From the NCBI GenBank assembly GCA_020444505.1, contig JAHLKU010000001.1, positions 1 to 62,809 on the forward strand: a stretch of 62,809 bases of DNA, given 5' to 3'. Of this stretch, positions 18,933 through 27,779 are shown one piece after another (position 1 is the first letter of the stretch; each line of letters begins with the position of its first letter). Below the pieces are notes generated by a model that was given only the letters and a program-made list of their open reading frames with translations, made no database searches and had not been told where the DNA came from. Made by a program: the position numbers and the translations under genes. The stretch comes from Actinomycetota bacterium. Lineage in GTDB: Bacteria > Actinomycetota > Acidimicrobiia > Spongiisociales > UBA11373.

Positions 18933-19850
18933 ATGTACCACCTGGCGACCCTGTGGCCGTGGGCGGGCGAGCGGGCCCGGAGGGTCTCCCGCGACGATGC
19001 CATCCTGCTCCTGGCTGCGGTGAACCAGGTGTTCCTGGGTGTGGACATCTACCTGGCGCACCTCGCCGATCAGACGATCCAGCCCAACGAGTGGATTCCG
19101 GTGGTGTTCGGCCCGGCGGCGGGGGCGCTGCTGCTGATGGCCGGGGCCCTGGCGCTGTGGAGGCGCCCGCCGGCTGCGGTGCTGGCGACCTCGGTGTTCG
19201 CGATCAGCGCCGTGGTGGGCGCCCTCGGCATCTACTTCCACCTCGTCCGGGCCGCGCTCCCCACGGGCCCGATCACCTACCGGCTGACCACGCGGCTGCT
19301 GGTGTGGGGCCCGCCGTTCCTGGGCCCCTTGATGTTCGTGCTGGTGGCGCTGTTCGGGATCAGTGCCGTCTGGCGGGAGGATCCGCCCGACAGCGGCCGT
19401 CTCCGCATCCTCGGGAACCTGCGGCTGAAGATGCCCCTCCGCAAGACGGACGCCTACTTCCTGCTGGTCGGCTCGACCGCCATGGTCGCCACCGTCAGCG
19501 CCGTGTTCGACCACGCCCGCACCGGATGGGACAACACCAACCTGTGGATCCCCACGGTGGTCGGGGTGCTGGTGTCGATCGTCTGCTTCGCGATGGCGAC
19601 GATCCGGCGGCCCCGGTGGGGCGACCTGCTGGTCTACGCCGGGGCGATGGGCCTGATGGTGATCACCGGCCTGCTCGGCGTCTGGTTCCACTTCGGGGAC
19701 AACGTGACGTCCCGGGGGGTCGTCGTGGTCGAGCGATTCATCCGGGGAGCGCCGATCATGGCGCCGCTGCTGTACGCCAACGTGGGCCTGTTCGGCCTCG
19801 TCGTGCTCCTCGACCCGGCGGTGCGCCGCTCCGGGGAGGGGGGCGGCTAA
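18933..19850 (+). CDS. Polytopic membrane protein of two tandem ~4-TM repeats with conserved His; likely partner of the octaheme cytochrome
   Basis: ATG 3 bp after the cytochrome stop; about eight hydrophobic segments; halves align (EWIPVVFG/LWIPTVVG; GALGIYFHL/GLLGVWFHF). Confidence 0.7.
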   Translation: MYHLATLWPWAGERARRVSRDDAILLLAAVNQVFLGVDIYLAHLADQTIQPNEWIPVVFGPAAGALLLMAGALALWRRPPAAVLATSVFAISAVVGALGIYFHLVRAALPTGPITYRLTTRLLVWGPPFLGPLMFVLVALFGISAVWREDPPDSGRLRILGNLRLKMPLRKTDAYFLLVGSTAMVATVSAVFDHARTGWDNTNLWIPTVVGVLVSIVCFAMATIRRPRWGDLLVYAGAMGLMVITGLLGVWFHFGDNVTSRGVVVVERFIRGAPIMAPLLYANVGLFGLVVLLDPAVRRSGEGGG

Positions 19851-20635
19851 CCCGCCTTGCGGGCCGCCTTGGTGGCCTCGACGCTGGCCTTGAGGGCCTC
19901 CATGAGGTCGACCACACCGGTGGGCTGGGGGGCCTCGGTGGTGACGATCTCCTCGCCCTCCATCTTGCGGCGGGCCAGTTCCTCGACGGCGGCGCGCGAC
20001 TCGTCCACCCACGCGGCGGGGTCGAACGGCGAGGTGAGGTTGTCGATGATCATCTCGGCCATCTTCACCTCGTCGGGGCGGACCTCCACCTCCTCGGCGA
20101 TCTCCTCGAACGCCGGCTCCCGGATCTCGTCGGGCCAGAACATGGTCTCCAGCACCAGCACCTCGCCGTCGGTGCGGAGGGTGGCGGGGTACTCACGGCC
20201 CCGCATGGCGACCCGGGCCAGCCCGACCATGCCCTTCTCGTCGAGCGCCTGCACCAGGATGCGGTACGCCTTGGCGCCGGTCTTCTCGGGGGCCAGGTAG
20301 TACGACTTCTGGTAGTAGATCGGGTCGATCTCCTCGTCCCGGACGAACTGCACCACGTCCACGGCACCGGTGGTGCCGGAGCGGAGCGCCGCCTGCAGTT
20401 CGTCGTCGTCGAACACCACGTAGCGGCCCTTGTCGATCTCGTAGCCCTTGACGATCTCGTCGGAGGCCACCTCGGCACCGTCGGCCTCGGCCACCTTGCG
20501 GTAGCGGATGCGGCTGCCGTCGCTCTTGCGCAACTGGTTGAACTTGGGGCGCTTCTCCTCCGTGGCCGAGTAGAGGCCGACCGGGATGGTGACCAGGCCG
20601 AAGGAGATGGCTCCCTTCCAGATGGGTCGGGGCAT
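19847..20635 (-). CDS. ku: Non-homologous end-joining protein Ku
   Basis: MPRPIWKGAISFGLVTIPVGLYSATEEKRPKFNQL; bacterial Ku core, 262 aa. Confidence 0.96.
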   Translation of the reverse strand: MPRPIWKGAISFGLVTIPVGLYSATEEKRPKFNQLRKSDGSRIRYRKVAEADGAEVASDEIVKGYEIDKGRYVVFDDDELQAALRSGTTGAVDVVQFVRDEEIDPIYYQKSYYLAPEKTGAKAYRILVQALDEKGMVGLARVAMRGREYPATLRTDGEVLVLETMFWPDEIREPAFEEIAEEVEVRPDEVKMAEMIIDNLTSPFDPAAWVDESRAAVEELARRKMEGEEIVTTEAPQPTGVVDLMEALKASVEATKAARKAG

Positions 20636-20715
20636 GGGACGTGCTCCGGTGTGGGTGGGGGCGCATCATACGGCCGGCCCCGGCCCTGTGGAGGGCGGGA
20701 CTAGCGTGGCGTCCC

Positions 20716-21492
20716 GTGACACGCGAGCCACTGCCCCCGGGGGCCGAACCCGCCGCCGCCCGCCTCGACCGGCGCACCGTCGTCGTCCTGGTGACGGCGG
20801 TGGTGCTGCTGATCGTGTTCGAGTACTGGGGCCTGGCCGGTGCGTTCCGGGCGTCCTCGTGGCACCAGCGGGCCCTCGACTGGCTCGGGGACGGGTACGC
20901 CGAGTACGCCGACCTGCTGCCGTACCAGTACTGGGGCGTCGCCTCGCTGGTGATCCGGGTGATCGTCCCCTTCGCCGTCGTCGCCCTGGTGCTGCGCGAG
21001 CCGCTGCGGGAGTGGGGATGGAAGCTGAAGCCGCGCTGGCGGGACGTGCGGCCCTACGTGCTGTTCCTGGCCGTGATGATCCCCGTGGTCGCCGTCATGT
21101 CGCTGATGGGGTCGTTCCAGCGCAAGTACCCCTTCTACGACGGCGCCGTCGCCGGCGGGTGGCACTTCTGGGGCTTCCAGGCGTTCTACGGCCTGCAGTT
21201 CCTGGGCGTGGAGGCGTTCTTCCGGGGGTTCCTGCTGTTCGGGTTGGAGCGGCGCCTCGGGTGGTACGCGATCGGGGTGTCCACCATCCCCTACGTGATG
21301 ATCCACTTCGGCAAGCCGATGCCCGAGACCTTCGCCGCCATCGTGGCCGGGGTGCTGCTGGGGTGGATGGCGCTGCGCACCCGTTCGTTCCTGTGGGGCG
21401 TCGCCCTGCACTGGACGGTGGCGATCACCATGGACCTGGCGGTGCTGAGCCGCGAACTGGGCCTGGTCGAGACGCTCCACCGCATCTTCTAG
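20716..21492 (+). CDS. CPBP family intramembrane metalloprotease
   Basis: GVEAFFRGFLLFGLERR, YVMIHFGKP, GVALHWTVAI motifs in a multi-TM protein; GTG start inferred. Confidence 0.82.
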   Translation: MTREPLPPGAEPAAARLDRRTVVVLVTAVVLLIVFEYWGLAGAFRASSWHQRALDWLGDGYAEYADLLPYQYWGVASLVIRVIVPFAVVALVLREPLREWGWKLKPRWRDVRPYVLFLAVMIPVVAVMSLMGSFQRKYPFYDGAVAGGWHFWGFQAFYGLQFLGVEAFFRGFLLFGLERRLGWYAIGVSTIPYVMIHFGKPMPETFAAIVAGVLLGWMALRTRSFLWGVALHWTVAITMDLAVLSRELGLVETLHRIF

Positions 21493-21512
21493 GGCCGGCC
21501 CCGCAACTGAGT

Positions 21513-21540
21513 GCGGGACCGCCCCACCGGGCGGCCCCGC
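21513..21540. terminator. GC hairpin downstream of the CPBP gene and tRNA-Arg
   Basis: GCGGGACCGCCC / CACC / GGGCGGCCCCGC, 12-bp arms with one A-C mismatch. Confidence 0.5.
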
Positions 21541-21543
21541 ACG

Positions 21544-21615
21544 CGCCCCCGGTAGGATTCGAACCTACGCTCCCGGCTCCGGAGGCCGGTGCTCTCTCCC
21601 CTGAGCTACGGGGGC
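21544..21615 (-). tRNA. tRNA-Arg (anticodon CCG)
   Basis: Reverse complement folds: GCCCCCG…CGGGGGC acceptor, GCTC/GAGC D-arm, CCGGC-CTCCGGA-GCCGG anticodon arm, GTAGG-TTCGAAT-CCTAC T-arm; no encoded CCA. Confidence 0.95.
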
Positions 21616-21664
21616 GGACGCCCGGGATCGTATCACGGCGGCCGGAGCACCTCCCGGGGGTACG

Positions 21665-23359
21665 ATGCCCCCCGATCCGCCGGAGGTGCCCGTGTTCCCC
21701 GAAGCCATCCACGACGCCGTCGCCGCCGCATTGGCGTCGCTGGACGGGGGTGGCGCGCCGTCCGGCGGCCCGTCGTCCTGGGGTTTCGTGGTGGAGCGTC
21801 CCCGGGACCGGGCCAACGGCGATTGGGCGGCCAACGCCGCCATGGTGGGGGCCAAGCGGGCCGGGATGGCGCCGCGCGACCTGGCCGCCGCCATCATCGA
21901 GCACCTCCCGGAGATCCCGTTCCTGGACGGCGTCGAGATCGCAGGCCCGGGGTTCCTCAACTTCACCCTGTCCCACGACTGGTACCTGGAGGTGCTGCGC
22001 ACCGCAGCGGCCGGCGGGCCCGATCACGCCCGGGTGGACGACGGCGCGGGGGAGCGGATCCAGGTGGAGTTCGTGTCGTCGAACCCCAACGGCCCGCTGC
22101 ACATCGGCCATGCCCGGGGCGGGGTCGTCGGCGACGTCATCGCCCGCCTGCTCGACTACGTCGGCCACCCCGTGGAGCGGGAGTACTACTACAACGATGC
22201 CGGGGCCCAGATGACCCGCTACGCCGCCAGCCTGGAGGCGGCGATGCGGCGGGCGATGGGGCAGGACGCCGAGATCCCCGAGGACGGCTACCACGGCCCC
22301 TACGTGCTGGAGTGGGGGGCCGAACTGGCCGCAGAGCAGGGCGGCGCCCTGGTGGAGATGGGCGAGGACGAGCGCCGGGAAGCCGTGCTCGCCTGGGGGT
22401 TGGACCGGGCGATGCGCGACATCGAGCAGACCCTCGCCATGGTGGACATCCCCTTCGACGTCTGGTTCAGCGAGCGGACCCTTCACGACCGCGGCGACGT
22501 GGACACCGCGCTGCAGCGCCTCGACGGGGCCGGCCACCTGTACCGCGAGGACGGGGCCACCTGGTTCCGCACCACGCACTTCGGCGACGAGAAGGACCGC
22601 GTGGTCGTCACCTCCGACGGCCGCTACACCTACCTGGCGCCCGACATCGCCTACCACCTGGACAAGTTCGCGCGCGGCTTCGCCCGGGTCATCAACATCT
22701 GGGGCGCCGACCACCACGGCTACGTGCCGCGGGTGAAGGCGTCGCTGCAGGCACTGGGGGTGGACCCGGACCGCCTGGAGATCGTCATCACGCAGATGGT
22801 CAATCTGGCCAGGGGCGGCGAGCCGGTGCGCATGTCGATGCGGGCGGGAGAGTTCGTCACGTTCCGGGAGGTGATCGAGGAGGTGGGCGCCGACGCCGTC
22901 CGCTACTTCCTGGCCGCCTACAGCCCCGACACGGCGATCACCTTCGACCTGGAGCAGGCCAAGCAGCAGAGCATGGACAACCCGGTGTACTACCTGCAGT
23001 ACGCCCACGCCCGCATGTGCAGCCTGGAGCGCTTCGCCGCCGCCGAGGGCGTGGTGCGGGCGCCGCTCGGCGACGCCGACCTGGCCCTGCTCACCGACCC
23101 CGCCGAGGTGGAGCTGCTCAAGCAGTGCGACCGCCTCCGCGAGGAGGTGCGGGAGGCGGCGGCGCGGCGGGCCCCGCACCGCATGACCACCTACGGCACC
23201 GACGTCGCCACCGCCTTCCACCGCTTCTACACCGACTGCCGCATCGTCACCGACGACGCCGCCCTCACCCAGGCCCGGCTGTGGCTCGTGGAGGCGTCGA
23301 AGAGCGTGATGGTGGCCGTGCTCGGCCTGCTGGGGATCAGCGCCCCGGAGGCGATGTAG
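21665..23359 (+). CDS. argS: Arginyl-tRNA synthetase
   Basis: VEFVSSNPNGPLHIGHARGGVVGD, YYYNDAGAQM, MSMRAGEFVTFREVIEEVGADAVRYF. Confidence 0.97.
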   Translation: MPPDPPEVPVFPEAIHDAVAAALASLDGGGAPSGGPSSWGFVVERPRDRANGDWAANAAMVGAKRAGMAPRDLAAAIIEHLPEIPFLDGVEIAGPGFLNFTLSHDWYLEVLRTAAAGGPDHARVDDGAGERIQVEFVSSNPNGPLHIGHARGGVVGDVIARLLDYVGHPVEREYYYNDAGAQMTRYAASLEAAMRRAMGQDAEIPEDGYHGPYVLEWGAELAAEQGGALVEMGEDERREAVLAWGLDRAMRDIEQTLAMVDIPFDVWFSERTLHDRGDVDTALQRLDGAGHLYREDGATWFRTTHFGDEKDRVVVTSDGRYTYLAPDIAYHLDKFARGFARVINIWGADHHGYVPRVKASLQALGVDPDRLEIVITQMVNLARGGEPVRMSMRAGEFVTFREVIEEVGADAVRYFLAAYSPDTAITFDLEQAKQQSMDNPVYYLQYAHARMCSLERFAAAEGVVRAPLGDADLALLTDPAEVELLKQCDRLREEVREAAARRAPHRMTTYGTDVATAFHRFYTDCRIVTDDAALTQARLWLVEASKSVMVAVLGLLGISAPEAM

Positions 23360-24095
23360 CCGTCCCCGCCCGGCCGGCGACCTCCCGGCCGATGCGGCGG
23401 ACCGCGTCGAAGAAGTCGGTCTCCCGCAGGCGGCCCGGATCGCCGAGGGCGTCCTCCAGGGCGGGGTCGTAGGGGACCGCTCCCAGGAACGGCACGCCCG
23501 ACCCGGCGGCCAGCGCCTCGACCTCGCCGCCGCCGTCGCGCCGCAGGTTCTCGGCCATCCCGACGATCGGCGCCCGCAGTTCCACCAGCAGCCGCACCGC
23601 CCGCTGCACGCTCCCGATGACCACCCGCGACGCCGTGCCGAGCAGCAGGAACTCGGTGCGCGGCACCAGGCGGACCACGTCGAGGGCGATGTCGCCCAGG
23701 CCTGGGGGCAGGTCGAGGACCAGGGCGTCGAGGTCGCCCCAGCGGGTGATGGCCAGCAGTTCCAGCAGGGTGTTGGTGACGTCGCCGCCCCGCATCGGGG
23801 CGGCCGCGTCGCCGGAGAAGTACGCCACCGACATGGTGCGGACCCCCGCCAGGACCACAGGATCCACCCCGAACTCCTCGGTCGGGAACCGGCCCCCGCC
23901 GCCCAGGACCACGTGGTCGCTGGGGGAGGTGAAGTCGAGGTCCAGCAGGCCGACCGCCATGCCCTCGTCGGCCCACGCCAGGGCGAGGGACGATGAGATC
24001 ACGCTCTTGCCGATGCCGCCCTTGCTGCCGGTGACGGCGACGATGCGTCCCACGCCGGCGAGGCGGTCGTCGATGGCGGCGGCGCGGGGGTCCAT
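23337..24095 (-). CDS. MinD/Mrp-type P-loop ATPase, probable HypB-like partner of HypA
   Basis: VAVTGSKGGIGKSVISSSLALAWA (deviant Walker A), LLDLDFTSPS, LVLDLPPGLGD; 5-bp gap from hypA. Confidence 0.85.
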   Translation of the reverse strand: MDPRAAAIDDRLAGVGRIVAVTGSKGGIGKSVISSSLALAWADEGMAVGLLDLDFTSPSDHVVLGGGGRFPTEEFGVDPVVLAGVRTMSVAYFSGDAAAPMRGGDVTNTLLELLAITRWGDLDALVLDLPPGLGDIALDVVRLVPRTEFLLLGTASRVVIGSVQRAVRLLVELRAPIVGMAENLRRDGGGEVEALAAGSGVPFLGAVPYDPALEDALGDPGRLRETDFFDAVRRIGREVAGRAGTATSPPGR

Positions 24096-24100
24096 GGGGG

Positions 24101-24535
24101 TCACCCCGGCGCCGGCCCGGGGTCGGTGTCGCCTTCGACGCGCGCCAGGCTGATGCCGCGTCCGGCCAGGATCTCGAAGTCGGGGCTCCCGCACCCCGGG
24201 CAGCGGATGTAGGCGTGCGACAGTTCGGGGAGGAAGTGGATCGCCTCCCGGTCGTCGGCGTCCTCCACCCGATCGAGGTCGGGCGTGCCGAACTCGCGCT
24301 CGCACACCCGGCACCGGAACCGCACCGGCTCTTCCTCCACCACGAACCGCACCCCCTGCAGCGCCGGCTCGGCGGCGGGGATCACCTCGGTGAGGGAGAA
24401 CTCGAACAGGTCGCGCTCGATCTGCTGCAGTTCGCCCACCCGCACCGTGATGGCCTCGATGCGGGCCATGCCGGCCTCGCGAGCGGCGCGCACGGCTGCC
24501 TTCACCACGGCGTCGGCGAGCGCGAACTCGTGCAT
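24101..24535 (-). CDS. hypA: HypA-family nickel-insertion accessory protein
   Basis: MHEFALADAVV N-terminus (Ni-binding His2), VRVGELQQIE, CRVC…CPGC zinc site. Confidence 0.87.
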   Translation of the reverse strand: MHEFALADAVVKAAVRAAREAGMARIEAITVRVGELQQIERDLFEFSLTEVIPAAEPALQGVRFVVEEEPVRFRCRVCEREFGTPDLDRVEDADDREAIHFLPELSHAYIRCPGCGSPDFEILAGRGISLARVEGDTDPGPAPG

Positions 24536-24642
24536 GGGCCATCCCTCCGCAGGGGCGCGGCACTGACCGGCGCATCCTAGGGACGGCGCCGGCCCCTCCC
24601 GCCCGGCGCCCGGGCCCGCCCGGCCCGCCTACCATCCCGGCC

Positions 24643-25929
24643 ATGGCGGTGGGCATCGGCATCGTGGGTGCGGGCACGGTCGGCGGGACGCTGGTCCGGA
24701 GGCTGATCGACGAGCACGACGCGCTGGAGGCCAAGACCGGCCTCGACCTCGAGGTGCGGCGGGTCGCCGTCAACGACGTCGCCAAGGAGCGGCCGTTCAC
24801 GGTGCCCGACGGGGTGCTCACCGGGCGGGCGCTCGACCTGGCGGACGACCCCTCCGTCGACCTGGTCGTCGAGGTGATGGGCGGCACCGGGGTGGCGGCC
24901 GAAGTGGTGATGGGGGCGCTGCGGGCCGGCAAGCCGGTCGTCACCGCCAACAAGGAACTGGTCGCCGCCCGCGGCCCCGAGCTGTTCGACGCCGCGGCCG
25001 CCTCCGGGGTGTCGCTGCTGTTCGAGGCGGCGGTGGGCGGGGGCATCCCGATCATCCGCCCGCTGTGGGAGACGCTCGCCGGCGAGCAGGTGCGGCGGAT
25101 CCTGGGCATCGTCAACGGGACCACCAACTACATCCTCACCCGCATGAGCGAGGACGGAGCCTCCTATGCCGACGCGCTCGCTGCAGCCCAGCGGCTCGGC
25201 TACGCCGAGCCCGACCCGAGCGCCGACGTGTCCGGGGCCGACGCCACCTCCAAGGCGGCCATCCTCGCCGGGCTGGCGTTCGGCACCTGGATAGAGACGG
25301 CCGCCGTCCACCGTGAGGGCATCGAGGGCATCGCCCGCGCCGACGTCGCCTTCGCCGCGGAGCTGGGCTACGTGGTGAAGCTGCTGGCCGTCGCCGAGCG
25401 CACCGGCGGCGGCGTCAGCGCCAGGGTCCACCCCGCCCTCGTGCCCCTCCACCACCCGCTGGCAGGCATCCGGGGCGCCACCAACGCCGTGTTCGTCGAG
25501 GGACCTTCGGTGGGCGAGCTGCTCTTCGCAGGTCCCGGCGCCGGCGCGGGGCCCACCGCCACCGCGGTGCTGGGCGACGTGGTGGACGCGGCGCGGGAGC
25601 TGCTGGCCGGGGCGCAGGTGGCGCCCAGGATCCGGCTGGCCGCCGCCTCCGGTGTGGCCGACTTCGGCGCGATCCCCACCAAGTGGTACGTCAGGCTCGA
25701 GGTGGCCGACCGGCCCGGGGTGCTGGCGGCGGTGGCCGCCGCCTTCGGCGATCACGGCGTCAGCATCAAGTCGGTGCGCCAGGAGGGCCGCGGCGACCGG
25801 GCCACGCTGCTGGTGGTGACCCACCGCGCCGCAGAGGCGGACCAGCAGGCCGCCGTCGCCGCCATCGGGAACCTCGACGTGGTCGCCGAGGTCGGGGCTG
25901 CGCTGCGGGTGGAGAGCGACGAGCCGTGA
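24643..25929 (+). CDS. hom: Homoserine dehydrogenase
   Basis: [44 protein letters not shown]-terminal ACT domain. Confidence 0.97.
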   Translation: MAVGIGIVGAGTVGGTLVRRLIDEHDALEAKTGLDLEVRRVAVNDVAKERPFTVPDGVLTGRALDLADDPSVDLVVEVMGGTGVAAEVVMGALRAGKPVVTANKELVAARGPELFDAAAASGVSLLFEAAVGGGIPIIRPLWETLAGEQVRRILGIVNGTTNYILTRMSEDGASYADALAAAQRLGYAEPDPSADVSGADATSKAAILAGLAFGTWIETAAVHREGIEGIARADVAFAAELGYVVKLLAVAERTGGGVSARVHPALVPLHHPLAGIRGATNAVFVEGPSVGELLFAGPGAGAGPTATAVLGDVVDAARELLAGAQVAPRIRLAAASGVADFGAIPTKWYVRLEVADRPGVLAAVAAAFGDHGVSIKSVRQEGRGDRATLLVVTHRAAEADQQAAVAAIGNLDVVAEVGAALRVESDEP

Positions 25930-26951
25930 CCGCCTGGCCCGGCATCATCGAGGCGTACCGCGACCGCCTGCCGGTGAGTGACGCGACGCCGGTCGTGACC
26001 CTGCAGGAGGGCGCCACGCCGCTGGTCCCGGCGCCGTACCTCAGCGAGCAGGTGGGGCGGCGGGTGCTCCTCAAGTACGACGGGGCCAATCCCACCGGCT
26101 CGTTCAAGGACCGGGGGATGACGCTGGCGGTCTCCAAGGCGGTCGAGGAGGGGGCGACGGCCGTGGCGTGCGCCAGCACCGGCAACACGTCGGCGTCCGC
26201 CGCCGCGTACGCCGCCCGGGCCGGCATCGAGTGCCTGGTGGTGCTGCCCGCCGGCAACGTCGCGCTGGGGAAACTGGCGCAGGCCATCCGCCACGGCGCC
26301 ACGGTGGTGGCCGTGGACGGGTCGTTCGACGACGCCCTCGAACTGGTGCGGAAGGTGACCGCCGAGCGCCCCATCGTCCTGGTGAACTCCCTCAACCCCT
26401 ACCGCATCCTCGGCCAGCAGTCGGCGGCGTGGGAGGTGCTCGACGCCCTCGGCGAGGCCCCCGCCGTCCACGCCCTGCCGGTGGGCAACGCAGGCAACAT
26501 CACCGCCACCTGGAAGGGGTACCGGTCGGCGGGGGCGGCGCCGGTGATGTGGGGCTTCCAGGCAGCGGGTGCCGCCCCGCTGGTGCACGGCGCACCGGTG
26601 CCGCACCCCGAGACGGTGGCCACCGCCATCCGGATCGGCTCCCCGGCGTCGTGGGACGGGGCGATCGCCGCCAGGGACGGCTCGGGCGGCCGCATCGAGG
26701 CCGTCACCGACGACGAGATCCTCGGGGCGTACCGCCTGCTCGCCGCCAGGGAGGGGGTCTTCGCCGAGCCGGCGTCGGCCGCCTCGGTGGCCGGAGTCCT
26801 CAAGTACCGCGGCGACCTGCCCGAAGGAACCGTGGTCTGCACGCTCACCGGGCACGGCCTCAAGGACCCCGGCACCGCCATGGACGGCGTGCCGCAGCCG
26901 GACCCGATCCCGCCCACCGTGGAGGCGCTCGCAGCACACCTCGGCTGGTAG
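25926..26951 (+). CDS. thrC: Threonine synthase
   Basis: [57 protein letters not shown] start overlapping hom stop. Confidence 0.96.
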   Translation: MTAWPGIIEAYRDRLPVSDATPVVTLQEGATPLVPAPYLSEQVGRRVLLKYDGANPTGSFKDRGMTLAVSKAVEEGATAVACASTGNTSASAAAYAARAGIECLVVLPAGNVALGKLAQAIRHGATVVAVDGSFDDALELVRKVTAERPIVLVNSLNPYRILGQQSAAWEVLDALGEAPAVHALPVGNAGNITATWKGYRSAGAAPVMWGFQAAGAAPLVHGAPVPHPETVATAIRIGSPASWDGAIAARDGSGGRIEAVTDDEILGAYRLLAAREGVFAEPASAASVAGVLKYRGDLPEGTVVCTLTGHGLKDPGTAMDGVPQPDPIPPTVEALAAHLGW

Positions 26952-26967
26952 CCAGGGAATGCGGCCT

Positions 26968-26995
26968 TTGCCGTCGGGGTTGGAGCGTCTACACT
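26968..26995 (+). promoter_or_regulatory. Putative sigma70-type promoter for the tal-rho-rpmE operon
   Basis: TTGCCG – 16 bp – TACACT in the thrC-tal gap. Confidence 0.4.
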
Positions 26996-27092
26996 GTTCC
27001 CCGGTCGGGCTCCCCGCCCGGCATCTCCCATCGGAAACAGGTCCCTCGCGGCGCCGTGCGCCCGGCCGGACCTTCCCTCACTGGAGGCACCG

Positions 27093-27758
27093 TTGAAGCT
27101 CTTTCTCGATACCGCCCACCTCGCCGATCTCGAGACCGCAAAGGGGTGGGGCATCCTCGAAGGGGTGACCACCAATCCGTCGCTGGCGGCCAAGGAAGGC
27201 CTCGAGTTCGCCGATCTCGTCAAGGAGATCACCGGCCTCGTGCCCGGCCCCGTCTCGGCGGAGGTCACCGACGAGACCGCCGACGGCATGGTCGCCCAGG
27301 GCAAGGACCTGGCCGCCATCGCCGAGAACGTGGTCGTCAAGGTGCCGATGACCCGTGAGGGGGTCACTGCGGGCAGCCGCCTCGTCGAGGCCGGCATCCC
27401 CATCAACGTGACGCTGGTGTTCTCGCCGGCACAGGCCATCCTGGCCGCCAGGATCGGGGCCACCTTCGTGTCGCCGTTCCTGGGCCGCGTGGACGACATC
27501 GGCAACGACGGCCTCGGCCTGCTCCGCCAGATCGTGGAGATCTACGCCGTGCAGGGGTACGAGACCGAGGTGCTGTCCGCCAGCCTGCGCCACCCCCAGC
27601 ACGTCGTGGAATCCGCCCGCATCGGCGCCGACATCGCCACGATGCCCTTCGCCGTGATGGACAAGTTGTTCAACCACCCGCTGACCGACATCGGCATGGA
27701 GCGCTTCGCCGCCGATTGGGAGGCCTACCAGCAGGCGCTTGCCGACAAGCGCAGCTGA
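27093..27758 (+). CDS. tal: Transaldolase / fructose-6-phosphate aldolase-like (TalC type)
   Basis: MKLFLDTAHLADLETAKGWGILEGVTTNPSLAAKEG, VVKVPMTREG, INVTLVFSPAQAILAA, SPFLGRVDD; TTG start after GGAGG. Confidence 0.94.
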   Translation: MKLFLDTAHLADLETAKGWGILEGVTTNPSLAAKEGLEFADLVKEITGLVPGPVSAEVTDETADGMVAQGKDLAAIAENVVVKVPMTREGVTAGSRLVEAGIPINVTLVFSPAQAILAARIGATFVSPFLGRVDDIGNDGLGLLRQIVEIYAVQGYETEVLSASLRHPQHVVESARIGADIATMPFAVMDKLFNHPLTDIGMERFAADWEAYQQALADKRS

Positions 27759-27779
27759 ACCGACGCCCGAAAGGACGCC

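Noticed and set aside
23337-24535. Remnant of a hydrogenase operon around hypA
   Set aside because: No hydrogenase structural gene, hypC/D/E/F or pseudogene remnants are visible on either side.
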